Below are positions 8,855-17,153 of a stretch of DNA of 64,000 nt, one piece after another. Source of the DNA: Virgibacillus indicus (lineage in GTDB: Bacteria; Bacillota; Bacilli; Bacillales; Amphibacillaceae); the NCBI RefSeq assembly GCF_002266285.1, contig NZ_NPMS01000004.1, positions 62,001 through 126,000 of the forward strand, written 5' to 3'. The notes beneath the pieces are model-generated. The model worked only from the letters and a program-made list of their open reading frames with translations, did no database searches and was not told the DNA's origin. The position numbers and the translations under genes were made by a program. The first letter of the stretch is position 1. Every line of letters starts with the position of its first letter.

Positions 8855-9106
8855 AAAACACAAAAAGACAACGATAGAAAATAACCATCATTGTCCCCGC
8901 AATATACGTTATCCTCCATTTCGATCAGTAGTTCTCCATGCTCTATTCTTTAAGCATGACAGTATACCTCTTTTTCAGGAGCTATACCAGCTATAATAAG
9001 TCTGACCCTTATTATGCTTCGGCAAACAATCCTTTCCCCAGCAATCACCGTTGTCATTCTCCTGCTGGTTACTTTTATTATTTGCGCCTCTACCTCACCG
9101 ATCTGA
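8855..9106 (-). promoter_or_regulatory. Lysine riboswitch (L-box) with terminator
   Basis: Read on the minus strand, the leader shows the L-box core: GTGAGGTAGAGGCGC near 9098-9084, GTAACCAGCAGG, GGGGAAAGG, TTGCCGAAGC and ACTGTCA. P1 can form between CAGATC (near 9104) and CTACTGATC (near 8923). Downstream, GACAATGAT pairs with ATCGTTGTC (8867-8895), followed by TTTTTGTGTTTT, a clear intrinsic terminator. High lysine should favour the terminator and switch off the transporter gene at 8761. Confidence 0.92.
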
Positions 9107-9137
9107 TAAGGTTTTATATTTAATTAAGTACAGTCTC

Positions 9138-9166
9138 ACTATACTAGACTTTTACTCATCCTGCAA
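9138..9166 (-). promoter_or_regulatory. Sigma-A promoter of the lysine riboswitch leader
   Basis: TTGCAG (9166-9161), a 17-base spacer and TATAGT (9143-9138) on the minus strand. This puts the transcript start about 25-30 bases before the aptamer. The -35 box lies inside the last codons of yunB. Confidence 0.7.
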
Positions 9167-9934
9167 GTCCTTTTGAATGTCCTCCCTCGGCACTGCTATA
9201 TTCGGATTATTCCCGCCATAGAACTCTGGCACTTCCCCCATAATTGCACCGCCATCCATGTAAATTTCAGTATGTACGGTTGTTATTTCTGTCGTAAATG
9301 GAATGACTACCTGTACATCCACTTCAACATAAAGATAAAGAGATACCCAAGAGGAATTAATTCCCCACTCCCTCTCTTCCTGATAAATATTTGTTCTTAC
9401 ATTTCCAACAAATTCAAGATTCACCGGTATTTTAGGTCCCAGGTTGGCAAGTACAGAATTACCTGTTACCTGTCCAAGCGGAATCTCTACAACGGTAGGA
9501 TCCACTTTGGGCAGATCTTCTGCACCACCACTATTTTCTATAGGTTCCTGCAGTGGGTTATCAAATTCGAGTGGCTCTCCACGATTCATTTTCAGAAAAA
9601 ACTCCTCCACCCTGTCTGTTGCCACACGGTTTATTTCATTGATCATAGCTTGATTCCAGTTATACACTGCCGGACTCCCATCCTCCTTATACGTAATATC
9701 AGCCATTTCTTCAAAGTCATAATTTTCAGCAAAACGTACCGCTGAATTAATTGCCCGTGTTGCAAATTCATCTGTTTTTATTGTTGCTATTTCCATTAAA
9801 GTTGGTTTAATACCCTCATCAATGATCCAGATACTTCCTGCAACAAAAACAGAAAAAAGAACCATTGTTATAATCAGCGCGTTCTTCCCCGGAGGAGATG
9901 ATCTGTTTTTACCGAATCTTCGCTGTCTCAGCAT
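9152..9934 (-). CDS. yunB: Sporulation protein YunB
   Basis: 260 residues. A basic N-terminus is followed by one membrane anchor (residues ~18-40, ALIITMVLFSVFVAGSIWII), then an extracytoplasmic domain with INSAVRFAENYDFEEMADI, VEIPLGQVTGNSVLANLGPKI and PFTTEITTVHTEIYMDGG, all hallmarks of YunB. In B. subtilis yunB is a sporulation gene of the mother cell, and its loss gives defective spores. The neighbouring yunC, yunD, yunE and lytH match the B. subtilis order. Its ribosome site AGGGGG lies within the 3' arm of the upstream terminator hairpin. Confidence 0.9.
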   Translation of the reverse strand: MLRQRRFGKNRSSPPGKNALIITMVLFSVFVAGSIWIIDEGIKPTLMEIATIKTDEFATRAINSAVRFAENYDFEEMADITYKEDGSPAVYNWNQAMINEINRVATDRVEEFFLKMNRGEPLEFDNPLQEPIENSGGAEDLPKVDPTVVEIPLGQVTGNSVLANLGPKIPVNLEFVGNVRTNIYQEEREWGINSSWVSLYLYVEVDVQVVIPFTTEITTVHTEIYMDGGAIMGEVPEFYGGNNPNIAVPREDIQKDLQDE

Positions 9935-9941
9935 AAAAAAA

Positions 9942-9975
9942 CCCCCTAAAACAATTTATGCTTGTTTTAAAGGGG
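9942..9975 (-). terminator. Terminator overlapping the yunB ribosome site
   Basis: On the minus strand CCCCTTTAAAACAA pairs with TTGTTTTAGGGG (one bulge) and is followed by GTTTTTTT and at once the yunB ATG. The hairpin ends the HD-GYP transcript and would also bury the yunB ribosome site in any read-through message. Confidence 0.75.
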
Positions 9976-9990
9976 ATAGAATCGAAAATA

Positions 9991-11076
9991 CTATGCCGTT
10001 TTTACAGCCGTTACAGTTAGATTCAATACATTCGCTAAATCCAGCTCATAAGGCATATTCAGCTTTTGTCCGTTTTCTTTGATAATTCGTATCACCGGCC
10101 TGTCACAAATATAATTATTCTGCCTGACAACCACACCTTGTTTTCCATCACTTAAGTCAATGGTAAGTCCATTCGGATAAACAACTATACTCTTTTTAAA
10201 GGCTTCAATCATATATTTATCAAATAAGTTAATAGCTCCCCCATAAAGAATTTCCAGCCCCTCATGTGGAAGCATGGCATCCCTGTAAACACGATTGCTT
10301 GTTACTGCATCGAAGACATCGGCTATGCCTATTAATTTCGCATAAGGATGAATTTCGTCACTTTTTAGCCCTTGAGGGTACCCGGAACCATCCAGTCTTT
10401 CATGATGCTGGTAAGCGCAGTTGCAGATCACCTCAGACATATTCATTTGTTCACGCAAAAAATCAAAACCCTTCGTTGTATGTTTTTTTACGATTTCATA
10501 TTCTTCTTCTGATAATCTATCTGGCTTATTCAAAACTTCCGGATCAATAAAAATTTTCCCGATATCATGAAGGATTGCACCAATTCCGAGCTCAGTCAAT
10601 TGTCTGTCCGAATACTTCATTTCCACACCGATCGCGAGAGAGTATATCGTAACATTTAAAGAGTGCTGAAAAATATAATCATCTGATATAAAAATATCTG
10701 TAAGCAAAGACAGAGATTTTTCATTCACCTGAATTTCTTCTATAATCTGCTGTATAATAACCGCAAGTTTATTTCTTTTTTTCTCAAGAATATATGATCT
10801 TTCCATCAATCCACTATTCCTAAGCTCTGTAAATGTATCTTTAATGGCTGCCGTGGCTTCAGAACGCAGTTTATCAGAAAATACGGATTCAATCAGTATA
10901 TCATTTGTTGACTCATCTTCTATGTATATGTATGTAATGCCATTACTCAGCAGCCTTTTGAGCATCTTATCCGTCAAACGCATTCCTTTTTGTATCAGTA
11001 CAATACCATTCTCATTATAGATAGACTGTGCAAGTATTGCTCCGGAAATAACGTATTTTGTACAGGCAAGTCTCAT
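9991..11076 (-). CDS. HD-GYP domain protein (probable c-di-GMP phosphodiesterase)
   Basis: 361 residues from ATG 11076, which has AGGGGA five bases upstream; a longer TTG start overlaps the ribosome site. The N-terminal ~110 residues are a non-catalytic region with short beta segments. The HD-GYP domain follows, with the metal-binding HDIGK and downstream HHERLDGSGYP motif and the helix DVFDAVTSNRVYRDA. Such proteins hydrolyse cyclic di-GMP. No membrane segment or receiver domain is present, so the input is unknown. It lies between the yunEDC operon and yunB, separated from both by terminators, and is an insertion relative to B. subtilis. Confidence 0.85.
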   Translation of the reverse strand: MRLACTKYVISGAILAQSIYNENGIVLIQKGMRLTDKMLKRLLSNGITYIYIEDESTNDILIESVFSDKLRSEATAAIKDTFTELRNSGLMERSYILEKKRNKLAVIIQQIIEEIQVNEKSLSLLTDIFISDDYIFQHSLNVTIYSLAIGVEMKYSDRQLTELGIGAILHDIGKIFIDPEVLNKPDRLSEEEYEIVKKHTTKGFDFLREQMNMSEVICNCAYQHHERLDGSGYPQGLKSDEIHPYAKLIGIADVFDAVTSNRVYRDAMLPHEGLEILYGGAINLFDKYMIEAFKKSIVVYPNGLTIDLSDGKQGVVVRQNNYICDRPVIRIIKENGQKLNMPYELDLANVLNLTVTAVKTA

Positions 11077-11200
11077 TAATTCCCCTACTCTCAAAAAACG
11101 ACTTTATTCGACCATAGTCCCATTAAAATAGTACCAAATAATATGAAAAATTGCTATTGGTTAGAAGATATTTTTAGATTGCCGAGGAATAGTGCTATTA

Positions 11201-11231
11201 AAAAATGCCTTCCTATTCAGGAAGACATTTT
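11201..11231 (-). terminator. Terminator of the yunE-yunD-yunC transcript
   Basis: On the minus strand AAAATGTCTTCCT pairs with AGGAAGGCATTTT (one internal mismatch), followed by TT. It lies 305 bp beyond the yunC stop, past the large repeat. Confidence 0.7.
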
Positions 11232-11280
11232 CATTAGTAATAAAAGTAAAGATTTTGTCAGTAACTAATTTATATACATA

Positions 11281-11537
11281 AACAGCCACGTCCAGCTCCA
11301 GCGCCCAGCAACTAGCAAACTTCACACTTCTCCACTACGATAAGTCAACATCGGAGAGGGGAAGTTCGGTTAAAACCGCGACGTCCTGTCGCAACACCGA
11401 ACTGACCTACATCCTGTAGGCCCCAGCTCACCGTGTTTCCTTTATCTCATTGCGAGTCTTTTTGGTGGGGCGAACGGAGTGCAGTCCCAAAGTGCTCCAG
11501 TTTGTACGTTGCTAAACGGGCGCTTACGCTTTTGTCT
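11281..11537. repeat. Dispersed Bacillaceae intergenic repeat (~255 bp)
   Basis: Starts with CAGCCACGTCCAGCTCCAGC and includes CGATAAGTCAACATCGG, CGCGACGTCCTGTCG, CATCCTGTAGG and a final GGGCGCTTACGCTTTTGTC. It is much richer in GC than its surroundings and full of short inverted repeats (GACGTCCTGTCG, CCTACATCCTGTAGG). I know this pattern from intergenic repeats scattered in Bacillaceae genomes; its function is unknown. It contains no credible coding frame and ends at the yunC stop codon. Bases 11095-11200, between it and the HD-GYP gene, show only the terminator and promoter-like A/T sequence. Confidence 0.75.
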
Positions 11538-11849
11538 TTAAGCTATTTTAATCAATGCATCCCTGCCGATCATTCCCTCTTCCCAGCCGTAAGCTTCTTT
11601 GGAAGCATCTGTAACTTTTTGCAGGGGTGCATTCAGGAGATCATCAATTGTCCGGACTCCGATAGCACGGGCTGCGATAACTTCGCGATCTCTTAATTTC
11701 TGATTTTCATTAAAAACATCAACATCCAATGCACCGCACATAATATAACCAACTTCATTTGAAATCATTAGTAAATTAGTTTTCGGCAGCTCTACACGGA
11801 TTGCGGTAAAAAACATTCCTTCTACCTCTAATGGATTAACCGTAATCAT
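11538..11849 (-). CDS. yunC: YunC family protein (DUF1805)
   Basis: 103 residues from ATG 11849, preceded by GGAGGC nine bases away; upstream codons in frame lack a ribosome site. Motifs ITVNPLEVEGMFFTAIRVELP, LLMISNEVGYIMCGALDV and VIAARAIGVRTIDDLLNAP fit DUF1805/YunC, a small soluble family with no known activity. It is the last gene of the yunE-yunD-yunC run. The stop codon abuts the dispersed repeat. Confidence 0.85.
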   Translation of the reverse strand: MITVNPLEVEGMFFTAIRVELPKTNLLMISNEVGYIMCGALDVDVFNENQKLRDREVIAARAIGVRTIDDLLNAPLQKVTDASKEAYGWEEGMIGRDALIKIA

Positions 11850-11936
11850 ATTTTTAAATGCCTCCTTCGTGATGTACATTATATTTGTATGCACGAAGGG
11901 GGTGCAGTGTCACTTTCCCTATATTGCTGTTTTATA

Positions 11937-13340
11937 CTACTTATCCGCATATTCCCGACGCAAAGTGTCTGCCAGTAAATCTCGCAAAAACTCAGGTAAA
12001 AAATAATGCTTCACTTCTGATTTTGCCACCTCTGGCAAAAGCCGGCCAAATGTAAATGTATCTGCAGTTGCTACAGAATATTTATAATCAGGGTCTAGGA
12101 GAGTTCCATCCGTAAAGCGAACATTTTTAACATATTCTTCGCCATTTTTATGAAAGGCTGTTTCCACATCTAATCCGGAGAACACCATTCTTCCAAGAAC
12201 TTCGCCGCGAAATCCAAAACCTTTTAACTTCAACTCCATAAAATCCTTCGTAAGCGATGCACGGATCACTTCTATCAGCTCATCACCATTAAGCTCCACA
12301 ACCACTGGATTTATTGGATGTGGACAAATACGATGGATATCCTGATACGTTATATTACCTGCTTGCAGCTGATCCAATAAAAGTCCTGAATTTAACATGC
12401 CACAATCTGCCTTTGTCCAATTTTTAACGGTATTCGTCAGCTGCTGCATAATTTCAGTATGTTTAAACCATTTCACTTCGATCGTTTCATCTAGTTGAAC
12501 AACAGTTTTACTTAATTGTTTTTCCGCTTGTTCCTGCATTTCCTGTAATGTTTGCTCTGTTTGCAAATCTTTTGCTAAATGAGTAATATCGGTTGCATAT
12601 GCTTCTTTTTTCACTAATTCTTTCTTCTTATGATCCCATGTTAATATAACTTCACCAATAAATGCACAATGTTTTCCAGCAGCCGTTATTATTGTATTAT
12701 TGACATGCTCACCTGTACGCAATAAATGATGTGTATGACCACCAATAATCACATCAATATCTTTAAATCGACGTGCTATCTCCTGATCTTCATTTAAACC
12801 GAGATGTGACAGTAAAATAATGATATCAGTGGATTGCTTCAATTGTGCGATATACTTTTCCAGCGCCTCAAATTGAGGGGATATATGCCAATCAAGTAAT
12901 TCATAAAAGGCATTGAATGGTGCAGTCAGTCCAATAACACCTATATTAACTCCATTCACCGATTCAATTTTCACAGCAGGCTTCAGCCAATCGGGAGTCT
13001 CATTATTTAAACTATGCAAATTGGCACATACCACTCGAAAATCGGCATCATCATATAAATGAAACAGATCATCATATGCCAATGTAATCCCTTCATTATT
13101 TCCTATCGTTGCCAGATCATAACCTGCATCATTCATTAATTGTACATTTGCTTTTCCCATAAATGCTTCAGCTATCGGATGTACACGGTCCACATGATCA
13201 CCGATATCCACAATCCAGCAAGACTCGCCTAACGCTGCTCTACTAGCTTTTGCATCTTTCAGAAACCCAGTAACCCTTGGCCATTGCTCAAAATTACTAT
13301 GTAAATCATTTGTATAATAGAAATAGATTTTTTCCTGCAT
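11937..13340 (-). CDS. yunD: YunD-like metallophosphatase / 5'-nucleotidase
   Basis: 467 residues. The N-terminal calcineurin-like metallophosphatase domain (1-~270) shows YYTNDLHSNFE, DIGDHVDR, TIGNNEG, LLSHLGLNED and IIGGHTHHLL, which supply the two-metal site. The C-terminal 5'-nucleotidase domain (~290-440) has GMLNSGLLLD and VVVELNGDELIEVIRASL. It has no signal peptide, so it is likely cytosolic, as in B. subtilis YunD. It hydrolyses nucleotides or related phosphoesters; the exact substrate is unknown. It lies 15 bp after yunE. Confidence 0.88.
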   Translation of the reverse strand: MQEKIYFYYTNDLHSNFEQWPRVTGFLKDAKASRAALGESCWIVDIGDHVDRVHPIAEAFMGKANVQLMNDAGYDLATIGNNEGITLAYDDLFHLYDDADFRVVCANLHSLNNETPDWLKPAVKIESVNGVNIGVIGLTAPFNAFYELLDWHISPQFEALEKYIAQLKQSTDIIILLSHLGLNEDQEIARRFKDIDVIIGGHTHHLLRTGEHVNNTIITAAGKHCAFIGEVILTWDHKKKELVKKEAYATDITHLAKDLQTEQTLQEMQEQAEKQLSKTVVQLDETIEVKWFKHTEIMQQLTNTVKNWTKADCGMLNSGLLLDQLQAGNITYQDIHRICPHPINPVVVELNGDELIEVIRASLTKDFMELKLKGFGFRGEVLGRMVFSGLDVETAFHKNGEEYVKNVRFTDGTLLDPDYKYSVATADTFTFGRLLPEVAKSEVKHYFLPEFLRDLLADTLRREYADK

Positions 13341-13355
13341 TTATTTGTAAACTCC

Positions 13356-14174
13356 TTATGCCAGACCTTGAAAAATCATTCGTATCCCAATAATAATGAT
13401 AATAGTCCTGAGTAACCATTCCAATGTCTTGCCCGTTACCCGCTGATTTACCATTGCTCCAAGCTTCCCGCCAATCCAGGCACCTGGAATAAAAAAGAAA
13501 ACATACTCCCATGCTATGTGACCTAATGCTATATGAGTTCCCGCTCCGATTATACTTACAAAAAATATCATAAACATGGAGGTTGCTGTGGCAATATGGG
13601 CTGGAAATCCAAATAGCAGTATCATTGCTGGAACCATTATGGACCCGCCGCCAATTCCAAATAAACCTGACAGCATTCCGACAAATAGAGATAAAAAAAA
13701 TGCCAGCCAGATCGAAACAGTATAATGATACGTTTTACCGTCAACATAAAAGGTTCGCATTGACTTATTTTTACTCTGCATCGCCTTAGCAGGTTCTTTT
13801 CGCTTAATAAAAAATAGCATGGAAATAATGATCATCACAAAACCGAAGTACAATAAAAAATCATCTGCTTGGATATATTTATTCAGCCAGGATCCCAATA
13901 CACTTCCGGGGATGCTGCCCGATAAAAATAATAAACCTGTTTTATAATCAACACGGCCAGTTTTATAATAAGCCATGGTAGAAGATAGTGCTGTAAAAAC
14001 CATGGTGACTAAGGAAATTCCTACAATCGTTTGTGGTGTAGCCCATGAGAACATTTCTGAAATCTGACTTAAAAACAGCAAACTGGGGATCAGAATAATG
14101 CCCCCTCCAAGCCCCATTAAGCCGCCAATAAATGCAGTAATTACTCCAATAAGTACACAAATAATAAAAACCAC
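13356..14174 (-). CDS. yunE: TauE/SafE-type membrane exporter YunE
   Basis: 272 residues, about eight membrane helices in two related halves marked by the repeated glycine motifs FIGGLMGLGGGIILIP and GMLSGLFGIGGGSIMVPA, the signature of the TauE/SafE family. Members are linked to export of sulfite or sulfur-containing organic anions. It begins the yunE-yunD-yunC operon as in B. subtilis. A second TauE protein at 38980 belongs to the reactive-sulfur cluster, so this one is probably the housekeeping copy. Confidence 0.88.
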   Translation of the reverse strand: MVFIICVLIGVITAFIGGLMGLGGGIILIPSLLFLSQISEMFSWATPQTIVGISLVTMVFTALSSTMAYYKTGRVDYKTGLLFLSGSIPGSVLGSWLNKYIQADDFLLYFGFVMIIISMLFFIKRKEPAKAMQSKNKSMRTFYVDGKTYHYTVSIWLAFFLSLFVGMLSGLFGIGGGSIMVPAMILLFGFPAHIATATSMFMIFFVSIIGAGTHIALGHIAWEYVFFFIPGAWIGGKLGAMVNQRVTGKTLEWLLRTIIIIIGIRMIFQGLA

Positions 14175-14352
14175 AAGCTATCCCTCAATCTTTCATTAAC
14201 TATACCTTTATACTAGCACTGATTTAGAATGATTCCTATTTATTAATATGGATTTAGAATACAAGCAGATTTGTTGCATAGGAAAGCTGTGTGAGATAAG
14301 CTTCAGTAAAATCATATTCAACATAAATACATATAAATGCGAGGTAGTAATA

Positions 14353-14895
14353 ATGAAACTTGTCGGGATATCCGGAGCACTGGCTGGTGAAAAGACATCT
14401 CTGGCTGTAAATGATGTTTTAGTAGCAGCAGGCCTTCTTGATCCAAGCCTAAAGACAGAGTTAATTGACTTGAGGGAGTATGAAATTGAATTTGCCGTTG
14501 GCGCCCCATTATCAGATTATAACGATGATACATGGGATGTTGTAAATAAAATTTTGTCTGCCGATTTTCTGATATTTGGCACACCAATTTATCAAGCATC
14601 TATTTCAGGGGCATTAAAGAATCTGTTAGATCTATTTCCTGAAAATGCCTTTAAACATAAAGTAACTGGGATTGTGGCAACAGGGTGGTCCAATAAACAT
14701 TTCCTGGTAACAGAATATCAATTAAAGCCAGTCCTTTCTTTTTTTAAAGGATTAGTTCCAACGGGGAATGTTTTTATCCATAATGATTCTTTTAATGAAG
14801 AAAGTGATGAAATTATCGATCAGGATGTTGCCGGTAGAATTCAAAAGCTTGCCAACGAAATGATCTATTTGCAGCGAGCGATTAATGATAGATAG
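14353..14895 (+). CDS. NADPH-dependent FMN reductase-like flavoprotein
   Basis: 180 residues from ATG 14353, with GAGG eight bases upstream; an in-frame ATG at 14248 lies in non-coding-like sequence. The N-terminus MKLVGISGALAGEKTS is the flavodoxin-like phosphate loop, and FLIFGTPIYQASISGALKNLLD is the FMN-binding and dimer motif of the NADPH-dependent FMN reductase family (SsuE/ArsH-like). It should reduce free flavin or small quinones with NAD(P)H. It is divergent from yunE. No sulfonate or arsenic genes adjoin it, so its role cannot be narrowed. Confidence 0.85.
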   Translation: MKLVGISGALAGEKTSLAVNDVLVAAGLLDPSLKTELIDLREYEIEFAVGAPLSDYNDDTWDVVNKILSADFLIFGTPIYQASISGALKNLLDLFPENAFKHKVTGIVATGWSNKHFLVTEYQLKPVLSFFKGLVPTGNVFIHNDSFNEESDEIIDQDVAGRIQKLANEMIYLQRAINDR

Positions 14896-14939
14896 AAACT
14901 TGTAATTTTGTTTGAGCAGCTGTTTTTTTTGTGGGGCTG

Positions 14940-15106
14940 AGCTGTTTTATCGGCGGTTTTACATATTATATCGGCTGATTTGACCATTTTATCAGCGGGG
15001 AGGAACCGGGTATCGGCGCAACACCCGGGTTTATCGGCGGACCCTGGTTTCGGCCGCTGCTTATTGGAGCTAAGCTGTTTTATCAGCGCACCTCCCATTT
15101 TTATCA
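14940..15106. repeat. Intergenic ATCGGCG-word repeat, copy 1
   Basis: About 165 bp between two convergent genes is built from TTTTATCGGCGG, TATCGGCTGATTT, TTTTATCAGCGG, TATCGGCGCAACA, TTTATCGGCGGACC and TTTTATCAGCGCACC at roughly 20-30-bp spacing. Copy 2 at 19743-19831 aligns to the first half. A minus-strand frame across it reads as repetitive, cysteine- and lysine-rich sequence and is not considered a gene. Confidence 0.75.
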
Positions 15107-15110
15107 CATC

Positions 15111-16661
15111 TTAATAATTTTTCCATGCTTTTTCATAAATTTGAATTAAATGTGGATCGATTAGTGTATTCGGCTTCAACTCCACAGCGTTACCATTTTT
15201 ATCTGTAATTTGCTTATCTGCATCTTTACCGAAAGTTGTTAGACCAGAAATTATGTCTTCCGTTAAAAATTCCGTTGGGACAGTTATATCAATTTTACTG
15301 AGATCTAGAGCATCGCGGCTTGCCATGACAAATCCCCAATCACCAAAACTTGGAACATCAACATGTAAATTTTCAGTAAACAATCCCGTTGATGCAATTG
15401 TTTCAGATATGGTCCAATAAACTTCAGTAGCAAAGACCGGGCTAGTCGCTTGAATCATTGCTGCTCCACCTGGCACTAAATGGTTTCTAAGCAGTGAATA
15501 AAACTCCTTCGTATACAGCTTGTTCAAGCCTTCATTATTTGGATCAGGCAAATCGACAATAATTACATCAAACCATTCATTTGTATTTTCCAAAAACTGA
15601 AAAGCATCGCCATTTTCTACATGCACTTTATCATTTTTTAGTGAATCTTCATTTAATTCCAGTAAATGCTTATTGGTATTTGCCAACTCCACAACTGCTG
15701 GATCTAAATCAACTAGAGTAATATTTTTTACGTCTTCATACTTAAGGATTTCCTTCGCTGCAATTCCATCACCGCCACCCAAAATTAATATATTTTCGTG
15801 ATTCTCTGCAAAAGCCATCGTTGGATGTACCAGTACTTCATGGTAACGATATTCATCTGTCGAACTAAATTGCAGAGATCCGTTCAAAAAGAGCCTCACA
15901 TCTTCCTCATCTTGTGTTAATGTAATTTTTTGATAACTTGTCTCTTCCATATGGATAATTGGATCCTTGTAAAGCTTTTGTTCAAAACTAAATGCCATCG
16001 CTTCCCCAAAGAATAGTCCAATTAATAATGAGACTCCGATAATTAGTCCGATAGCAGCATGCAGCCCAAAGTGACGAATTTCCCTGCGGAATAGCCACAG
16101 AACAATTAATGCTACCGTTAGATTGATACATCCGACTAAAAATGCTGTTTTAACCATACCGAACTGGGGGCGTAATAAAAAGACGAATAATAATCCGCCA
16201 ATTAAGCCCCCTGCATAATCTGAAAATAGAACCCGTGCCGTGCTTTTATTTAATGTGACGCCAATTTCATTCGCTTTTCGAATCAGAATTGGGAGTTCGA
16301 CCCCTGTTAATCCACCAACTAATAACGTTATAAAATATAAATAAAATGCCTCTGTCCCAGCTGGTGAAAAGGCTGTTATCCCAAACATGGTAAAGCTGGA
16401 AAAGCCTCCAATGACTGCAACACCAAACTCAATCCACACAAACGTGATGATTAGATGCTTCATCACTCTTTCACTTAAACTGGCACCAATTCCCATACCG
16501 GTTAAAAACAAAGATATCGTCAGCGTATATTGTTTTACACCATCACCTAATATGTAAGAGCCTAACGCACCAAATAATACTTCAAATATAATCCCGCAAA
16601 TAGATACGATTCCTGATGACCAATAAATAATTTTGCTTTTTCTTACTGCTGCTTCATTCAA
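15111..16661 (-). CDS. Membrane-bound spermidine synthase-like aminopropyltransferase
   Basis: 516 residues. Residues ~10-225 hold about seven membrane helices; residues ~235-500 are a spermidine-synthase fold with HPTMAFAENHENILILGGGDG, LVDLDPAVVELA, ENGDAFQFL and VDLPDPNNEGLNKLYT. Aminopropyltransferases move the aminopropyl group of decarboxylated S-adenosylmethionine to a polyamine. The DLPDPN stretch sits where cytosolic enzymes have their substrate-binding aspartates. speD, which makes the donor, lies divergently at 19292. Last gene of the pspA operon. The acceptor might be a membrane-associated amine; that is inference. Confidence 0.82.
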   Translation of the reverse strand: MNEAAVRKSKIIYWSSGIVSICGIIFEVLFGALGSYILGDGVKQYTLTISLFLTGMGIGASLSERVMKHLIITFVWIEFGVAVIGGFSSFTMFGITAFSPAGTEAFYLYFITLLVGGLTGVELPILIRKANEIGVTLNKSTARVLFSDYAGGLIGGLLFVFLLRPQFGMVKTAFLVGCINLTVALIVLWLFRREIRHFGLHAAIGLIIGVSLLIGLFFGEAMAFSFEQKLYKDPIIHMEETSYQKITLTQDEEDVRLFLNGSLQFSSTDEYRYHEVLVHPTMAFAENHENILILGGGDGIAAKEILKYEDVKNITLVDLDPAVVELANTNKHLLELNEDSLKNDKVHVENGDAFQFLENTNEWFDVIIVDLPDPNNEGLNKLYTKEFYSLLRNHLVPGGAAMIQATSPVFATEVYWTISETIASTGLFTENLHVDVPSFGDWGFVMASRDALDLSKIDITVPTEFLTEDIISGLTTFGKDADKQITDKNGNAVELKPNTLIDPHLIQIYEKAWKNY

Positions 16662-16697
16662 AATACATTCACTCCATCATTTCAACCTAGCCTGAAA

Positions 16698-16737
16698 ATA
16701 TATTCGCGGCCAAGCAAAAGCCTGACCGCGAATATAA
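16698..16737 (-). terminator. Hairpin between DUF350 gene and spermidine synthase gene
   Basis: A 12-bp stem ATATATTCGCGG with CCGCGAATATAAT lies three bases after the DUF350 stop. On the minus strand it is followed by an A/T-rich stretch but no clean T run, so it may be a partial terminator or processing site that lowers expression of the last gene. Confidence 0.5.
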
Positions 16738-16739
16738 TG

Positions 16740-17135
16740 TTACGTAATAGACGCACCAATAACAAATGCCAATCCAATCGATACACTCATCGATATGATT
16801 CCGACTGCCACATTATTTTTTAACAGCTGCTCTTCCACTGAAAAATTTCTGGTAAACAAATCAAACAGCCAGTATGCGATCATTTGCAGAACCACGCCAT
16901 ATGCGCCCCAAATCAACGTTTCATAAATGACATCACTATTATAAACTGCAAAAGCTAATATAATACAAATCCCGATTATTTTCCCGGCAATGGATAATGC
17001 AACTGAATAATTCCCTTTTTTTACTTCTTCCATATCCTTGTATTTACGTGTCATATTCTCAAATATCAACAAACCAATTAAAACGATTACTACAGATATT
17101 GCGAAATAAACAAATGTTGCTAAAAATGGACCCAT
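16740..17135 (-). CDS. DUF350 membrane protein
   Basis: 131 residues with four membrane helices: FVYFAISVVIVLIGLLIF, a second after GNYSVALSIAGKIIGICII, a third in YGVVLQMIAYWLFDL and a fourth at the C-terminus. This is the DUF350 pattern (E. coli YjfL-like). DUF350 genes are often found next to pspA homologues and amidoligase or polyamine genes, and a role in envelope stress is suspected but unproven. It lies 18 bp after the DUF4247 lipoprotein gene. The ribosome site is the GGAGGG in the spacer. Confidence 0.85.
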   Translation of the reverse strand: MGPFLATFVYFAISVVIVLIGLLIFENMTRKYKDMEEVKKGNYSVALSIAGKIIGICIILAFAVYNSDVIYETLIWGAYGVVLQMIAYWLFDLFTRNFSVEEQLLKNNVAVGIISMSVSIGLAFVIGASIT

Positions 17136-17153
17136 TTTATCACCCTCCCTCTT

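Noticed and set aside
14865-15107. 80-codon minus-strand frame across the ATCGGCG repeat
   Set aside because: It consists of the repeat words translated; no ribosome site; overlaps the end of the FMN reductase gene.
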